Counted from the first letter of the stretch, positions 49,337 through 59,592 are shown. The stretch: 64,000 bases of DNA from an uncultured Bacteroidales bacterium (GCA_946411385.1 CAMKDV010000005.1:124001-188000), one strand, 5' to 3'. Numbers and translations: made by a program. Notes: generated by a model not told the origin, from the letters alone.

Positions 49337-50824
49337 CTACAGTTCTACCTCATCCTTTTTCTTCGGGATGACCAGGTTGCGGAAGCCTGCATCGTGCAGA
49401 TGATCCTTGAAGGCAGCCTGAGCGAGCGGTTCGCCGTGGACGATAAAGGTCTGCTTCACCTGCTTGGGATCAAGGCTGCGGGTGAGGTAGTCGGTCATCT
49501 CTTTGTAGTCGCCATGACCTGAGAAAGCCTCAATCTTGATGATGTCGGCATTGATCTTGCGGTCCATGCCGAAGATACTTATCCACCGCTTGGACGGATC
49601 CTGTATACGAGCGCCGAGTGAGGTAGGCGTACAGTAACCGACGATAAGGATGGTGGTGCTTGGGTCGGCTATGTGGTTGGCTACGTGGTGCTTGATGCGT
49701 CCTGCCTCAAGCATGCCCGAGGCGGCAATGACGATGCACGGTTCGTCGCTGTGGTTGAGCTTTTTCGATTCGTTGATATCCTTGATATAGGTGAGCGTGT
49801 TGAAGCCGAACGGATCATCGTCGTAGCGCAGGGTGTCTTGTACTTTCTCGTTGAGGTCGGACATGTACATGCGGAAGATCTCAGTGGCGTTGACGGCAAG
49901 CGGCGAGTCGACATATACCGGTATGTGCGGCAGACGGCCGTCGTTGTAGAGGTTGTTGAGCACATAGACGATCTCCTGGGTACGACCTACGGAGAACGAC
50001 GGGATGAGCAGTTTGCCCTTCTTGCGGATACATGTGTTCTCTACTACGGTGAGCAGCTCTTCCTCGGTAACTTCTTCACCCTCGTGCAGGCGGTCACCGT
50101 AGGTGGACTCGGTGATCAGATAGTCGCATTGCGGGAAGGGGTGGGGTGAACAGAGGATATGACTCTCAGGCCGACCTATATCACCGGTGAAAGCGATGCG
50201 CTTTTTCACGACATTCTTCGGTGCAGGTGCAAAGGCAGACATGTTCTCCATGTACCACTGGTCTTTCTTCGATGGCTTGGCTACGTAACCTTCCTGCTCG
50301 GTTATCTCCAGATTACATATAGCTGAGCCGAGCATGTGGCCGGAGTTGGTGAAAGTGAGCATCGTATCGTCAAACAGGCGGATAGGCCTGTCGTAGGCGA
50401 CGGTAACGAAATGCTTCATCACGGCATCTACCTGCTTGAGATCGTACAGCGGCTCAATCTTGGGCTGGTGCAGGCGGTCCATCTTCTTGTTGTACCAGCG
50501 CACATCCTGCGCTTGGATGTAAGCGGTATCTGCCAGCACGATGGAGCAGAGGTCGCGTGTGGCGGGCGTGCAGTAGACAGTACCCCGGAAACCGAGCTTG
50601 TAGATGTAGGGCAACAGACCCGAATGGTCAATGTGCGCATGGCTGAGCACAACACATTCAAGCGTCTTGGGGTCGAAACCCAGATCACGGTTGGCGGCAT
50701 CGGTCTCCATGCCTTTGCCTTGGTACATGCCACAATCCAGTAGAATGGTGTGACCATTGTTGGTGGTGATTAGGTGCTTGCTGCCGGTTACCTCTTCCGC
50801 AGCACCGAGGAATGCGAGTTTCAT
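49337..50824 (-). CDS. Beta-CASP metallo-beta-lactamase ribonuclease-like protein
   Basis: A 495-residue protein of the CPSF/RNase J-like beta-CASP group. Metal motifs: SHAHIDHSG (about 60-68), SGHMLGS (about 162) and FTGDIG (about 212); then the beta-CASP domain with SFSVGRTQE and VYVDSPLA, and the late FSGHGDY and FIVHGE histidines. Probably an RNA-processing nuclease. Promoter at 50851-50882. Confidence 0.85.
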   Translation of the reverse strand: MKLAFLGAAEEVTGSKHLITTNNGHTILLDCGMYQGKGMETDAANRDLGFDPKTLECVVLSHAHIDHSGLLPYIYKLGFRGTVYCTPATRDLCSIVLADTAYIQAQDVRWYNKKMDRLHQPKIEPLYDLKQVDAVMKHFVTVAYDRPIRLFDDTMLTFTNSGHMLGSAICNLEITEQEGYVAKPSKKDQWYMENMSAFAPAPKNVVKKRIAFTGDIGRPESHILCSPHPFPQCDYLITESTYGDRLHEGEEVTEEELLTVVENTCIRKKGKLLIPSFSVGRTQEIVYVLNNLYNDGRLPHIPVYVDSPLAVNATEIFRMYMSDLNEKVQDTLRYDDDPFGFNTLTYIKDINESKKLNHSDEPCIVIAASGMLEAGRIKHHVANHIADPSTTILIVGYCTPTSLGARIQDPSKRWISIFGMDRKINADIIKIEAFSGHGDYKEMTDYLTRSLDPKQVKQTFIVHGEPLAQAAFKDHLHDAGFRNLVIPKKKDEVEL

Positions 50825-50850
50825 GGCCGTAGGGATTTAGATTGCAAGTA

Positions 50851-50882
50851 CAAAGTTACGAAAAAAAAAGCATTTTTCCAAA
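50851..50882 (-). promoter_or_regulatory. Promoter of the beta-CASP gene
   Basis: Minus strand TTTG (50882-50879), 20 nt, TAACTTTG (50858-50851), about 27 nt before the ATG at 50824. Confidence 0.78.
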
Positions 50883-50970
50883 TTTTTCGTTCAAAAAAAT
50901 CGAAGAATACGTGTTTTTTAACGGGAGTAGTATTTTTTTTCCATTAAATTGGAAAAATATAAGAGGAAAA

Positions 50971-51002
50971 TTTGCAAATGTCAAAAATTTTTTGTAACTT
51001 TG
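50971..51002 (+). promoter_or_regulatory. Promoter of the lipoprotein/OmpA-like pair
   Basis: TTTG (50971-50974), 20 nt, TAACTTTG (50995-51002). It lies downstream of the first possible start of the open frame (50949), so translation must start at 51045. Confidence 0.8.
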
Positions 51003-51044
51003 TGGCACTTTTTGTATACACGCAGAATTTTAAACACAAGCTAT

Positions 51045-52808
51045 ATGAGACGAACATCATTGAAGAATCTATTGTTCCTTGCTGTGGCAGGGATGTTTTT
51101 CTCGGGTTGTCGCACTGATGTGGATTTTAATAACATCTCAGTGGACGGCAATGCACGGGTGAACCTGAGTATGCCTGTCGGCGAGATCAGTACGTCGTTT
51201 GCCGATATGATAGGTCTGATTACGGATGATGCGGATGTGACAATCAACGAAGACAGCATCATCGAGCTCGGCATGAAGGTGCATTACGAGAACGAGTTCC
51301 ACGACATTGACGTGGCAAACTACATCGGTAAAGTGGAGAAAGACATCATGTTGCAATCGGTGAACCCTGCTTTGTCGGTGTTGCCCGCCAATACGGAGGT
51401 GGATGTGCCGTTTGACATGGAAATCACGTTTGACGGAGTGAACAACGATACCTCCAACGAGCGTCTGGACAGTCTGGTCATCGATCTTGCACGATTCTCG
51501 ACGAAGATCACCAAGAGCGCCGATCTGGCTATCTCTGACAACGATATCAAGAAGGTGGAGATGCAACTCGGTCCGATGTTCCGTCGCGCCAAGGGCACGA
51601 ACATCGAAATACCTAATTTCCGCTTGAATTCGGAGATTCCTATTGAGGTCGACAACTTCACGCTGAACATGATGAAGGACGAGACCCAGGAACCCTCAAA
51701 CCATAACGTGCTGAACACCGCCTCGATTCGCTTCGTAATTACGCTGAAGACGGGCGAGAATGTTGTGGTTACAGCTGCATCGGGATTCCACTTCTCGTTC
51801 AAGGTGGAGATGATGTCCTATGTAGCTTTGTACGGCTACTTTGAGCCGGGCAGCGAGACACGCGATTCGGACGAGGTGAAAGTGCCTGTAACCGTAGGTC
51901 AGGGATACAAAGCCATTCTTCCGGTAACTGAGCCGGAGATCAAGCTGAAGTTTACCTATGCATTGTCCATGCCGCTGGATGTGAACTTCAATTTTCTGAA
52001 GGCTATCCACCCCGACGGCACAGAGTCCTTCGCCGAGTGGAACGGATCGACCAGCACGAAGAAGCATCTGTATACGCTTGTTCCAAACGATGCGCCTATC
52101 GGTACGATGGTGACGGATAGCAGTATCATCTTCAACCATCTGCCGGAGAACGGACATATTGACAAGTTCTTTGAGAAAGAAGTGTTACGGATGGGCTATG
52201 ACTACAAACTCGATATCGACAAGACCCGCAAGGACAGCCGCGGGAAAGGAATGAACCAATTCCGACTGACGAACCAGCACAAGTTCAAACTGGACTTCGA
52301 GTTCAAGATGCCGTTCACGTTCAACAAAGGTCTGGATGTTTCGTTCGGCGATACCATCCGCAACGTCTCGCTGGAGAAAGCATCGCTGGAAGAGCTGGCT
52401 AAGCAGTCGAACGGCGTGATTAAGTCTATTGAGGAAGCAGATGTTATATTGTATCTGAACATCCAAAACGATATACCGGTGGCTGTGAAGTTGGACGCTA
52501 TCTTCCTTGACGAATATGATAACGAGATAACCGAACTGTCGGATAAAATCAAAGACGTCACGATTCCTGCTGCCAAGATTGTTGACGGCAAGCCTGTGGA
52601 TGGTGAACGAACCCTTATCCCGGAAAATGGTGTCGGAATGAAGAAGGACGAATTCGAGCGACTTGCCGCCACGCGCAGCATCTACTTCCGCATGAAGGTT
52701 GGCGACGAACTGAATCCGTCGGTATTCTATGCGAACAAACAATTGTCAATCAAGATGGGTATAGCTGCCAACGTCAAGGCTGCCATCGACCTTGGGGCAT
52801 TGTTCTAA
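51045..52808 (+). CDS. Large lipoprotein of unknown function
   Basis: About 587 residues from the ATG at 51045 (MRRTSLKNLLFLAVAGMFFSGC, lipobox Cys 22). The mature part is probably all-beta, with repeated domains. Charged after the Cys (RTDVDF). It is 20 nt upstream of the DUF5723/OmpA gene, with which it is likely co-transcribed; this pairing suggests an envelope complex. No family name recognised. Confidence 0.75.
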   Translation: MRRTSLKNLLFLAVAGMFFSGCRTDVDFNNISVDGNARVNLSMPVGEISTSFADMIGLITDDADVTINEDSIIELGMKVHYENEFHDIDVANYIGKVEKDIMLQSVNPALSVLPANTEVDVPFDMEITFDGVNNDTSNERLDSLVIDLARFSTKITKSADLAISDNDIKKVEMQLGPMFRRAKGTNIEIPNFRLNSEIPIEVDNFTLNMMKDETQEPSNHNVLNTASIRFVITLKTGENVVVTAASGFHFSFKVEMMSYVALYGYFEPGSETRDSDEVKVPVTVGQGYKAILPVTEPEIKLKFTYALSMPLDVNFNFLKAIHPDGTESFAEWNGSTSTKKHLYTLVPNDAPIGTMVTDSSIIFNHLPENGHIDKFFEKEVLRMGYDYKLDIDKTRKDSRGKGMNQFRLTNQHKFKLDFEFKMPFTFNKGLDVSFGDTIRNVSLEKASLEELAKQSNGVIKSIEEADVILYLNIQNDIPVAVKLDAIFLDEYDNEITELSDKIKDVTIPAAKIVDGKPVDGERTLIPENGVGMKKDEFERLAATRSIYFRMKVGDELNPSVFYANKQLSIKMGIAANVKAAIDLGALF

Positions 52809-52828
52809 ACCTATAGGAGGACACAACG

Positions 52829-55444
52829 ATGAAACAACTATTTCGTACATTAGCTATTTCCGCCCTCCTGATGGGCAGTATGTTTGCCTCGGCACAGGAG
52901 GTGAACACCTTGTACTTCCTTGAGAACTCGCCGCAAAGGAGCTTGTTCAATCCCGCGTTGATGCCCGTAAGCAGCGGATATATCTCTTTCTCGCCGCTCG
53001 GTTACACCTCATTGTGGGCAGGCAACAACTCGTTTACCTTAGGTGACATTATTTACAAGAGCGGCACCCAGACCGTCACGCCGCTTAATGTAGGCGAGAC
53101 GGGTAAGTTCCTGAAGAAGCTTCGCCAATCGACGCTGGTGAATTTTGATATGACCACCACCATCCTGGCGTTCGGCGCACGGACAAAGAAGGAAGGCTTC
53201 TTCCATGCCGGTATCTTCCTGCGTGCTGACGGAGGTGCCAGTCTGCCCAAGAACCTGTTTGGTGCGTTTCTTAGTGATGAAGGCTTGGTGCTGGATCTTA
53301 CGCAGAATCAGTTGAAAATATCAGGCCTGGGAGTTTCGGCGCAAGCATACGTAGAGTTTATGGGCGGCTATACACGCGCCCTGAACGAGCAATGGACCTT
53401 AGGCGGTAAGCTGAAGTTCCTCATTGGTCTGGCAAACGTATCAGCCAACGTCAACAATCTGACGATCACCCCGGGCAAGAACGGTGGCGAAGCCAACATC
53501 ACGATGAACGGTGTGCTGGAAGCCTCCTTGCCGAAAGCCTTCAACACTTCGGCTATCATTCCTCAGAACGGCGAACCGATGTTCAAGGATATAGATAAGC
53601 GCTGGAATGATGTGATAGCTCCTGTTAACGAATACGTCTCAGCCAAGCAGTACGGCAAGCTGATTGCTCCTGCAGGCTATGGCGCAGCCATCGACTTCGG
53701 TTTTACCTACAAGCCGATCAAATACTTGATGATCAACGCGGCTATCAACGACCTCGGTTTCATCTATTGGGGCAATGCCGTGAAAGGTTCAATCAACGCT
53801 GATATGCCGTTTGACGGTATCGGAAAAGTCACACCGCACACCAAAGACGGCAAGATTGATAGCGATGATCTGCAGAAGCAGATTACCGATCACATGCAGC
53901 AATATGTTGACGGCATTCAAGCCAGCATGGCTCCCGGAGGTTATGCCAAGATGACCCGTGCGCACCTCAATGTAGGTATCGACGGATTGTTCTGGGAAGA
54001 TCGAGTAGGTGTAAGCTTGCTCTCGCAAACGAAGCTCTACAACAAGCATGTGTACGAGGAACTGACTATCGGTGCGTTCCTTCGTCCTGCGCACTGGTTC
54101 AATATTGCCGCCAGCTATTCTATCTTGAACGGCAAAGGCGGCAACATAGGTGCTGCCCTTGGTTTTGCTCCGTACGACGGCGTGATGATGACGCTGGCTA
54201 TGGACTATGTACCGACCTACTACGCTAACATGGAGCAACTCGTCAAATCGTCGAAACCGATGTACTACCTGCCATATAAAACGCCGGGCTTGAACCTTGC
54301 GCTTGGCTTCAGTATCGTTTGGGGTACGAACAAGAAGCGTGATGCCGATAAGGATGGCGTACTGGATAAAGTGGATATGTGTCCGCATACGCCGCGTAAC
54401 GTGCGCGTGGATGCACTCGGCTGTCCGGTGGATACGGATGGCGACGGTGTGCCTGACTACCTCGATGAGTGTATGGATACGCCGCAGGAAGCATGGGGTA
54501 TGGTTGATCCGTCAGGCTGTATGATTGATACCGACCTGGATGGTGTACCTGATTATCTTGACCTCTGCCCCGATACGCCGGAAGAAGCCCGTGCATCGGT
54601 GGACGAGAACGGCTGTACGCGTGATACCGACCACGATGGTGTGCCCGATTATCGTGACGATTGTCCGAATACTCTGCCCGAGGCAGCAGCCTTTGTGGAT
54701 GAGCACGGATGTGATAAGGATAGCGACGGCGACGGTGTGCCTGACTACATGGATAAGTGTCCGAACACGCCGGAAGAGGCATTCAACTATCTGGACGAGC
54801 ACGGTTGTCCGCTCGATCTGGATGAGGATGGCGTACCTGACTACAAGGATAAATGTCCGCGTACAGTACTTGCCGCCCGTGCACATGTTGATACCTGCGG
54901 TTGCGACAAGGATACCGACCTTGACGGCGTACCCGATTACTTGGACGAGTGTCCGCTCGTACCGGGCGTGAAGGAGAACAAGGGTTGTCCGCAAGTGAAA
55001 CGCGCCGTGACCACACTGCTCAAGAAAGCTATGAGCGGTATTGAGTTCGAGACCGGTAAGGCTGTCATCCTGAAGAAGTCGTATCCGATACTGGACGAAG
55101 TGGCACAAGTATTCATCGACAACAAGGACTATATCGTTGAGGTACAGGGACATACCGATAACGTCGGCAATGCTGAAGTTAACCTCAACCTGTCCGACAA
55201 GCGTGCTCAGTCTGTTCGTGACTACCTGATCAAGAAGGGCGTAGATGCTTCGCGTCTGACAGCACACGGCTACGGAAGCTCGCAGCCTATTGCTGACAAC
55301 ACCACGAAAGCCGGCCGTGCAAAGAACCGTCGTGTTGAGTTCAAGATCACCTTCGAGGAAGTTCACTTCGAAGTAATCAACGACCACAATCTGGAGGCAG
55401 ACAGCACGGCTGTCGCTCCGGATACTCAGGCGGCAAATGAATAA
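52829..55444 (+). CDS. DUF5723-like barrel with TSP3 repeats and OmpA domain
   Basis: An 871-residue envelope protein. Signal peptide to about 23. The N-terminal part (about 24-500) is an outer-membrane barrel-like region of the DUF5723 type (TLYFLENSPQRSLFNPALMPV start). About 505-720 hold seven thrombospondin type 3 calcium-binding repeats (DTDGDGVPDYLDEC pattern). The C-terminal OmpA domain (about 735-850) binds peptidoglycan: IEFETGKAVI, VQGHTDNVG and GYGSSQPIADN. It ties the outer membrane to the wall. It follows the lipoprotein gene. Confidence 0.85.
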   Translation: MKQLFRTLAISALLMGSMFASAQEVNTLYFLENSPQRSLFNPALMPVSSGYISFSPLGYTSLWAGNNSFTLGDIIYKSGTQTVTPLNVGETGKFLKKLRQSTLVNFDMTTTILAFGARTKKEGFFHAGIFLRADGGASLPKNLFGAFLSDEGLVLDLTQNQLKISGLGVSAQAYVEFMGGYTRALNEQWTLGGKLKFLIGLANVSANVNNLTITPGKNGGEANITMNGVLEASLPKAFNTSAIIPQNGEPMFKDIDKRWNDVIAPVNEYVSAKQYGKLIAPAGYGAAIDFGFTYKPIKYLMINAAINDLGFIYWGNAVKGSINADMPFDGIGKVTPHTKDGKIDSDDLQKQITDHMQQYVDGIQASMAPGGYAKMTRAHLNVGIDGLFWEDRVGVSLLSQTKLYNKHVYEELTIGAFLRPAHWFNIAASYSILNGKGGNIGAALGFAPYDGVMMTLAMDYVPTYYANMEQLVKSSKPMYYLPYKTPGLNLALGFSIVWGTNKKRDADKDGVLDKVDMCPHTPRNVRVDALGCPVDTDGDGVPDYLDECMDTPQEAWGMVDPSGCMIDTDLDGVPDYLDLCPDTPEEARASVDENGCTRDTDHDGVPDYRDDCPNTLPEAAAFVDEHGCDKDSDGDGVPDYMDKCPNTPEEAFNYLDEHGCPLDLDEDGVPDYKDKCPRTVLAARAHVDTCGCDKDTDLDGVPDYLDECPLVPGVKENKGCPQVKRAVTTLLKKAMSGIEFETGKAVILKKSYPILDEVAQVFIDNKDYIVEVQGHTDNVGNAEVNLNLSDKRAQSVRDYLIKKGVDASRLTAHGYGSSQPIADNTTKAGRAKNRRVEFKITFEEVHFEVINDHNLEADSTAVAPDTQAANE

Positions 55445-55480
55445 TTCGTAAATAATAAATGACCAAATAGTAAATGTTTT

Positions 55481-56200
55481 ATGGGAAGAGCATTTGAATA
55501 TCGCAAAGCGACTAAACTGAAACGTTGGGGACACATGGCCCGTACGTTCACCAAACTTGGAAAAGAAATCACCATTGCAGCCCGTGAAGGCGGACCCGAT
55601 CCCGACTCCAACCCCCGTCTGCGTACGCTGATTCAACAGTGTAAAAAAGAGAACATGCCGAAGGACAACATCGATCGCGCTATCAAGAAAGCTACCGACA
55701 AGTCCTATGAAGGCTACAAGGAAATCAACTATGAGGGCTACGGACCGCACGGCATAGCCATCTTTGTGGAAACGGCTACCGACAACAACATGCGTACCGT
55801 TGCCAACATCCGCTCGTACTTCACCAAGCACGGCGGCACGCTGGGCACGCAAGGTTCGCTGCAGTTCCTCTTCGACCGTAAGGCTTGCTTCACCGTAACC
55901 ATGAAGGAAGGTATTGACTTGGACGAACTGGAGCTCGAACTTATTGACTTCGGCGTAGAAGAACTGGGTGTGGATGAGGAAGAGAACACGCTGGTGCTCT
56001 ATTCCGATTTCGATCAGGCATCATCGTTGCAGAAGTATCTGGAGGACAACGGCTTCGAGATTCAGTCCTGCGAGTTCGTACGTATTCCGAACGACACGAA
56101 GACCCTCACCGACGAGCAGCGTGAGTCTGTACAGAAACTGATCGACAGGATCGAAGAGGACGAAGACGTACAGAACGTATTCACCAACATGGCAGACTAA
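55481..56200 (+). CDS. YebC/TACO1-family protein
   Basis: A 239-residue protein with the family start MGRAFEYRKATKLKRWGHMAR and the blocks AREGGPDPDSNPRLR, NMPKDNIDRAIKKA, YEGYGPHGIAIFVE and FTKHGG. Family members act as regulators of translation (polyproline stalling relief in recent work) or transcription. It is 37 nt after the OmpA-like gene and 17 nt before rsmG. Confidence 0.9.
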   Translation: MGRAFEYRKATKLKRWGHMARTFTKLGKEITIAAREGGPDPDSNPRLRTLIQQCKKENMPKDNIDRAIKKATDKSYEGYKEINYEGYGPHGIAIFVETATDNNMRTVANIRSYFTKHGGTLGTQGSLQFLFDRKACFTVTMKEGIDLDELELELIDFGVEELGVDEEENTLVLYSDFDQASSLQKYLEDNGFEIQSCEFVRIPNDTKTLTDEQRESVQKLIDRIEEDEDVQNVFTNMAD

Positions 56201-56217
56201 TTTGCTTGGGCAAATAT

Positions 56218-56835
56218 ATGCTGATTAACGATTATTTCACATTGAGTGATTGTCAGGCGCAGCAGTTTGCTGCGCTTGACGCGCTTTACCGCGAATGGAA
56301 CGGAAAGATCAATGTCATCTCGCGCAAGGATATCGATAATCTGTACGAGCATCATGTGATGCATTCGCTAGCTATTGCCAAGGTGCTGCGCTTTCAGCCC
56401 GGATCGACCATCCTGGATGTAGGTACCGGCGGAGGTTTTCCCGGAATACCTTTGGCTATCCTGTTCCCCGAATGCCGGTTTGTGCTAGCGGATTCGATAG
56501 GCAAAAAGATCAAGGTGGCTGCCGCGGTAGCAGAAGCGATTGGCTTGACCAATGTGGAGTGTGTACAGGAGAGGGTGGAGGATGAGAAACGGCAGTTTGA
56601 TTTTGTCGTGTCACGTGCCGTCATGCCTATGCCCGATTTGGTCAAACTGGTGAAAAAGAATATCTCGCCCAAGCAGCATAATGCCATGCCAAACGGGCTG
56701 ATTGTGCTAAAAGGCGGGGCAATCAACGCGGAGCTTGCTCCGTTCCGCAACGCTGCCGAAGTAACACCGATCAGCACCTTCTTCCCGCAAGAGTGGTTTG
56801 AGGAGAAGTATGTTATTTATTTGCCAATCCATTAA
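56218..56835 (+). CDS. rsmG: 16S rRNA (guanine-N7) methyltransferase RsmG
   Basis: About 205 residues from the ATG at 56218 (MLINDYFTLSD); a TTG 12 nt upstream is a less likely start. AdoMet motif ILDVGTGGGFPGIPLAILFP and the RKDIDNLYEHHVMHSLA start are typical. It methylates G527 of 16S rRNA. It follows the yebC-family gene in the same direction. Confidence 0.92.
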   Translation: MLINDYFTLSDCQAQQFAALDALYREWNGKINVISRKDIDNLYEHHVMHSLAIAKVLRFQPGSTILDVGTGGGFPGIPLAILFPECRFVLADSIGKKIKVAAAVAEAIGLTNVECVQERVEDEKRQFDFVVSRAVMPMPDLVKLVKKNISPKQHNAMPNGLIVLKGGAINAELAPFRNAAEVTPISTFFPQEWFEEKYVIYLPIH

Positions 56836-56876
56836 TTATCTGTTTTAACCTTATTTCAATGCTATTTATGGCCGCC

Positions 56877-57452
56877 ATGATTATCCAAACTTTCGTTTGT
56901 AACCCCTATCAGCAATGCACGTATGTGGTATATGCCGAGGGACAGTCGTCCTGCATCGTAGTGGATGCTGGTATGTACGACCAGGATGAGCAAGCGCAGT
57001 TCGATGCGTATCTGAGGGATAGGCATTTGTCTGTGGTAGCCGTACTTGTCACGCATGCACATCCTGACCATATATGTGGCTTGGAATGGCTGAAGAATAC
57101 CTATAGCGTCACAACTGTTATTGACGCCTCAATGGTGCAGAAGAATTACGAATTGGCAGGACTCTCCATCGAAACTACCCTCACGCCCGGACACAAAGAG
57201 GATTGCGTATGCTACGCAGTCAAGCCTGTGGAAACGAAAGAGGGAGAAAAAGAGGCATTACCTGTATTGTTTTCCGGCGATACGCTGTTTCGTCAGTCGG
57301 TAGGCAGGACTGATCTGCCGGGAGGTGATTACCGTACGCTGATGCAGTCGCTGCATCTGTTGATGACCTTACCCGATGCTATGATTGTCTATCCCGGTCA
57401 CGGGGAGCCGACCACCATCGGCTATGAGCGGAAGTTCAATCCGTTCGTATAG
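56877..57452 (+). CDS. MBL-fold hydrolase (glyoxalase II-like)
   Basis: About 191 residues from Met at 56877 (MIIQTFVCNPYQQCTYVV); an earlier ATG at 56859 is also possible. Metal motif THAHPDHICG, LTPGHKEDCVCY, FSGDTLF and YPGHGEPTTIG place it in the glyoxalase II-like MBL group. Small members of this group hydrolyse thioesters. Its last 84 nt overlap the convergent O-antigen ligase-like gene. Confidence 0.85.
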   Translation: MIIQTFVCNPYQQCTYVVYAEGQSSCIVVDAGMYDQDEQAQFDAYLRDRHLSVVAVLVTHAHPDHICGLEWLKNTYSVTTVIDASMVQKNYELAGLSIETTLTPGHKEDCVCYAVKPVETKEGEKEALPVLFSGDTLFRQSVGRTDLPGGDYRTLMQSLHLLMTLPDAMIVYPGHGEPTTIGYERKFNPFV

Positions 57453-58673
57453 AATACATATAAGCATACAGGCGCAGAAGAGTGCCAAGCCGTCGAAGCG
57501 ACCGAACATGTTGTCAGTGAACATGTTCAGCATGTAGATGGCTGTAAGATAGGCTGCTGTCTGGCGCGCCTTGCCTTTCTTTGGGAAATAGAGCATACTA
57601 AACCATGCTGCGCAGAACAGCAGCAGACCGAATATTCCCAGCTCCAACAATTCCGTTAGATACTGGTTGTGCGAGTTATACGACCGTTGTATATACGTAG
57701 TATAGCCGTGTGCTGCATAGCGCTCTTGCAGGTAAACCGTACTATTGCCTGCTCCCACGCCGTGCCACAGGTAGTCCTGCGGATGCTCCAATGCCATCGA
57801 CCATATGTTGAGCCGTGCATTGCGGTCAGCATTCAGCTTCTCCAGCTTGAGATGCTCCCATTCAAACGTCTGCATCCGCGGATGAAATTCTACGATGCAT
57901 ATACTCATGGCTATCACGGTAACCAATGCCGCTGATGCAGCCAGCATGCGTCTGCGTGCTGGTGTATGTTCAATCAGCGTGATGGCTATCAAGGCGATGC
58001 CGGTGAATAGCGATGCCCGCGATCCGGTAGCCACTACGAGTGTAGACATAGTTGCCACTGCCGCTATCGTCAGCATCCATCCTTCCACCGTACCATAGCG
58101 TTCTTGCAACTCCTTACGGCGATGGCATACGGCAATGATGCCTATCATTTCTACGCTGCTCAGGAAAAGCCGGTGCTTGATGGCAGATACATTTTCCGCA
58201 AAGAACTTCATCGGCATCCATTGTGCCGCCAGATGTTCAGGTGCCTGTTCTATACAAGTGTGATTAAATACCCAGAACATTGTAAAGAAGTATACCGGTA
58301 CCGCAGCCAGACATCCGTACATCAGTACGCGGCGAGTCATTCTGAGGTCGTAATGGTCATTTACTCCCCATAGCGCCACAGGGAGCAGCATAGGTATAGC
58401 CAAGTGCCGCTCTATTTCCGCGCCGGTCAGAGCAGGATGGCCTGCCCATAGTGCCGAAACACCTTCCCATACAAACCAGATGGCAAACAGCAGACAGGGA
58501 ACGAAAAAAGAGGATGGCTGAGGTTTGCGCAGCCATCTGCCTTCCAGCAGCCATGAGATGCCCCACGCTACAACGGTGTACCGCAAGAAGATCTGCGGGA
58601 AAGGTAAAAGAAAAACTACGAGGATAAACAGCACGTAGTTAATCTTCTGTATGACCGTTACATACCGATGCAT
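57369..58673 (-). CDS. O-antigen ligase/polymerase-like membrane protein
   Basis: A 434-residue protein with about ten membrane helices and the large periplasmic loop of the Wzy/WaaL superfamily: GSRASLF (about 228) and the late HNQYLTELLELGIFGLLLF motif. It could ligate or polymerise surface polysaccharide. It is 10 nt downstream of rfbD, so the rhamnose genes and this gene may supply one glycan. The C-terminal about 28 residues overlap the MBL gene and may be a tail of little importance. Confidence 0.8.
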   Translation of the reverse strand: MHRYVTVIQKINYVLFILVVFLLPFPQIFLRYTVVAWGISWLLEGRWLRKPQPSSFFVPCLLFAIWFVWEGVSALWAGHPALTGAEIERHLAIPMLLPVALWGVNDHYDLRMTRRVLMYGCLAAVPVYFFTMFWVFNHTCIEQAPEHLAAQWMPMKFFAENVSAIKHRLFLSSVEMIGIIAVCHRRKELQERYGTVEGWMLTIAAVATMSTLVVATGSRASLFTGIALIAITLIEHTPARRRMLAASAALVTVIAMSICIVEFHPRMQTFEWEHLKLEKLNADRNARLNIWSMALEHPQDYLWHGVGAGNSTVYLQERYAAHGYTTYIQRSYNSHNQYLTELLELGIFGLLLFCAAWFSMLYFPKKGKARQTAAYLTAIYMLNMFTDNMFGRFDGLALFCACMLICILYERIELPLIADGGRLPVTGIDNHSIG

Positions 58674-58683
58674 AGTTCCGGTG

Positions 58684-59592
58684 TTACAGGTCGCTGCACA
58701 GGTTGAGCATACATGTGGTCAGCGCGTCAGCCCAATGCTCGATAGCAATGCCGAATGTATTTTTAATCTTTGCTTTATCCAGTACCGAATAGTGCGGTCG
58801 CGGTGTGCGATATGCATATTCTTCGCTGCGTATGGGACGAACATTGCATGTGATGGCATCGTCATACGAATCGGCAGCCATCGTGTTGTACATCTGATGG
58901 ATAGCGATGGTGAAATCATACCACGAACATACGCCCTCATTCGTGAAATGATAGATGCCGGCATGCCATTCAGGGGCTTCGATAGCGGCAAAGATGACTT
59001 CTGCAAGGTCGAGTGCGTAGGTGGGTGAGCCAATCTGGTCGTACACTACGCCCAGCTCCGTCTTGCTCTTGCCCAGTTGGATCATCGTCTTTACGAAGTT
59101 CTTTCCGAACTCCGAATACAGCCATGCCGTACGAATGATGATGGCATCGGGACAAACAGCCAACAGCGCTTTCTCTCCGGCATACTTCGTGCGTCCGTAG
59201 GCAGTATTTGGGGCTACAGGATCGTCTTCGCGATAGGGTACACAGGCCTCACCGGAGAATACATAATCCGTACTTACATGGATGATTTTTGCTCCCGTCC
59301 TGCCCAAGTTGCTTACGGCATCTGCATTGATCTTCAATGCTGTAGCCTCATCATCCTCTGCTTTGTCAACATTGGTGTAAGCAGCGCAATTGACAATCAG
59401 GTCGATGTTCTGCTCGCGAACAAAGCTGCTGACAGCTTCCCCGTCCGTGATGTCCAGCGGGTGAATCGTAACAGGACTGTCCTCAGGCACAATCACATCG
59501 CTGAAGATGTACGTGTGCTGCGGATGTTCCGCCGATAGGATGCGCATCTCGTTGCCTAACTGACCGTTTGCGCCGGTAATGAGTATGTTCAT
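58684..59592 (-). CDS. rfbD: dTDP-4-dehydrorhamnose reductase
   Basis: A 302-residue SDR enzyme for the last step of dTDP-L-rhamnose synthesis. NAD(P) motif ILITGANGQLGNEM, STDYVFSGE, the catalytic YGRTKYAGEK, and RTAWLYSEFGKNFV are typical. It overlaps rfbC by 4 nt. Rhamnose would feed surface polysaccharides. Confidence 0.92.
   Translation of the reverse strand: MNILITGANGQLGNEMRILSAEHPQHTYIFSDVIVPEDSPVTIHPLDITDGEAVSSFVREQNIDLIVNCAAYTNVDKAEDDEATALKINADAVSNLGRTGAKIIHVSTDYVFSGEACVPYREDDPVAPNTAYGRTKYAGEKALLAVCPDAIIIRTAWLYSEFGKNFVKTMIQLGKSKTELGVVYDQIGSPTYALDLAEVIFAAIEAPEWHAGIYHFTNEGVCSWYDFTIAIHQMYNTMAADSYDDAITCNVRPIRSEEYAYRTPRPHYSVLDKAKIKNTFGIAIEHWADALTTCMLNLCSDL

Noticed and set aside
50949..51044. 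Upstream start for the large lipoprotein
   Set aside because: The promoter at 50971-51002 lies inside it, and the lipoprotein signal begins at 51045.
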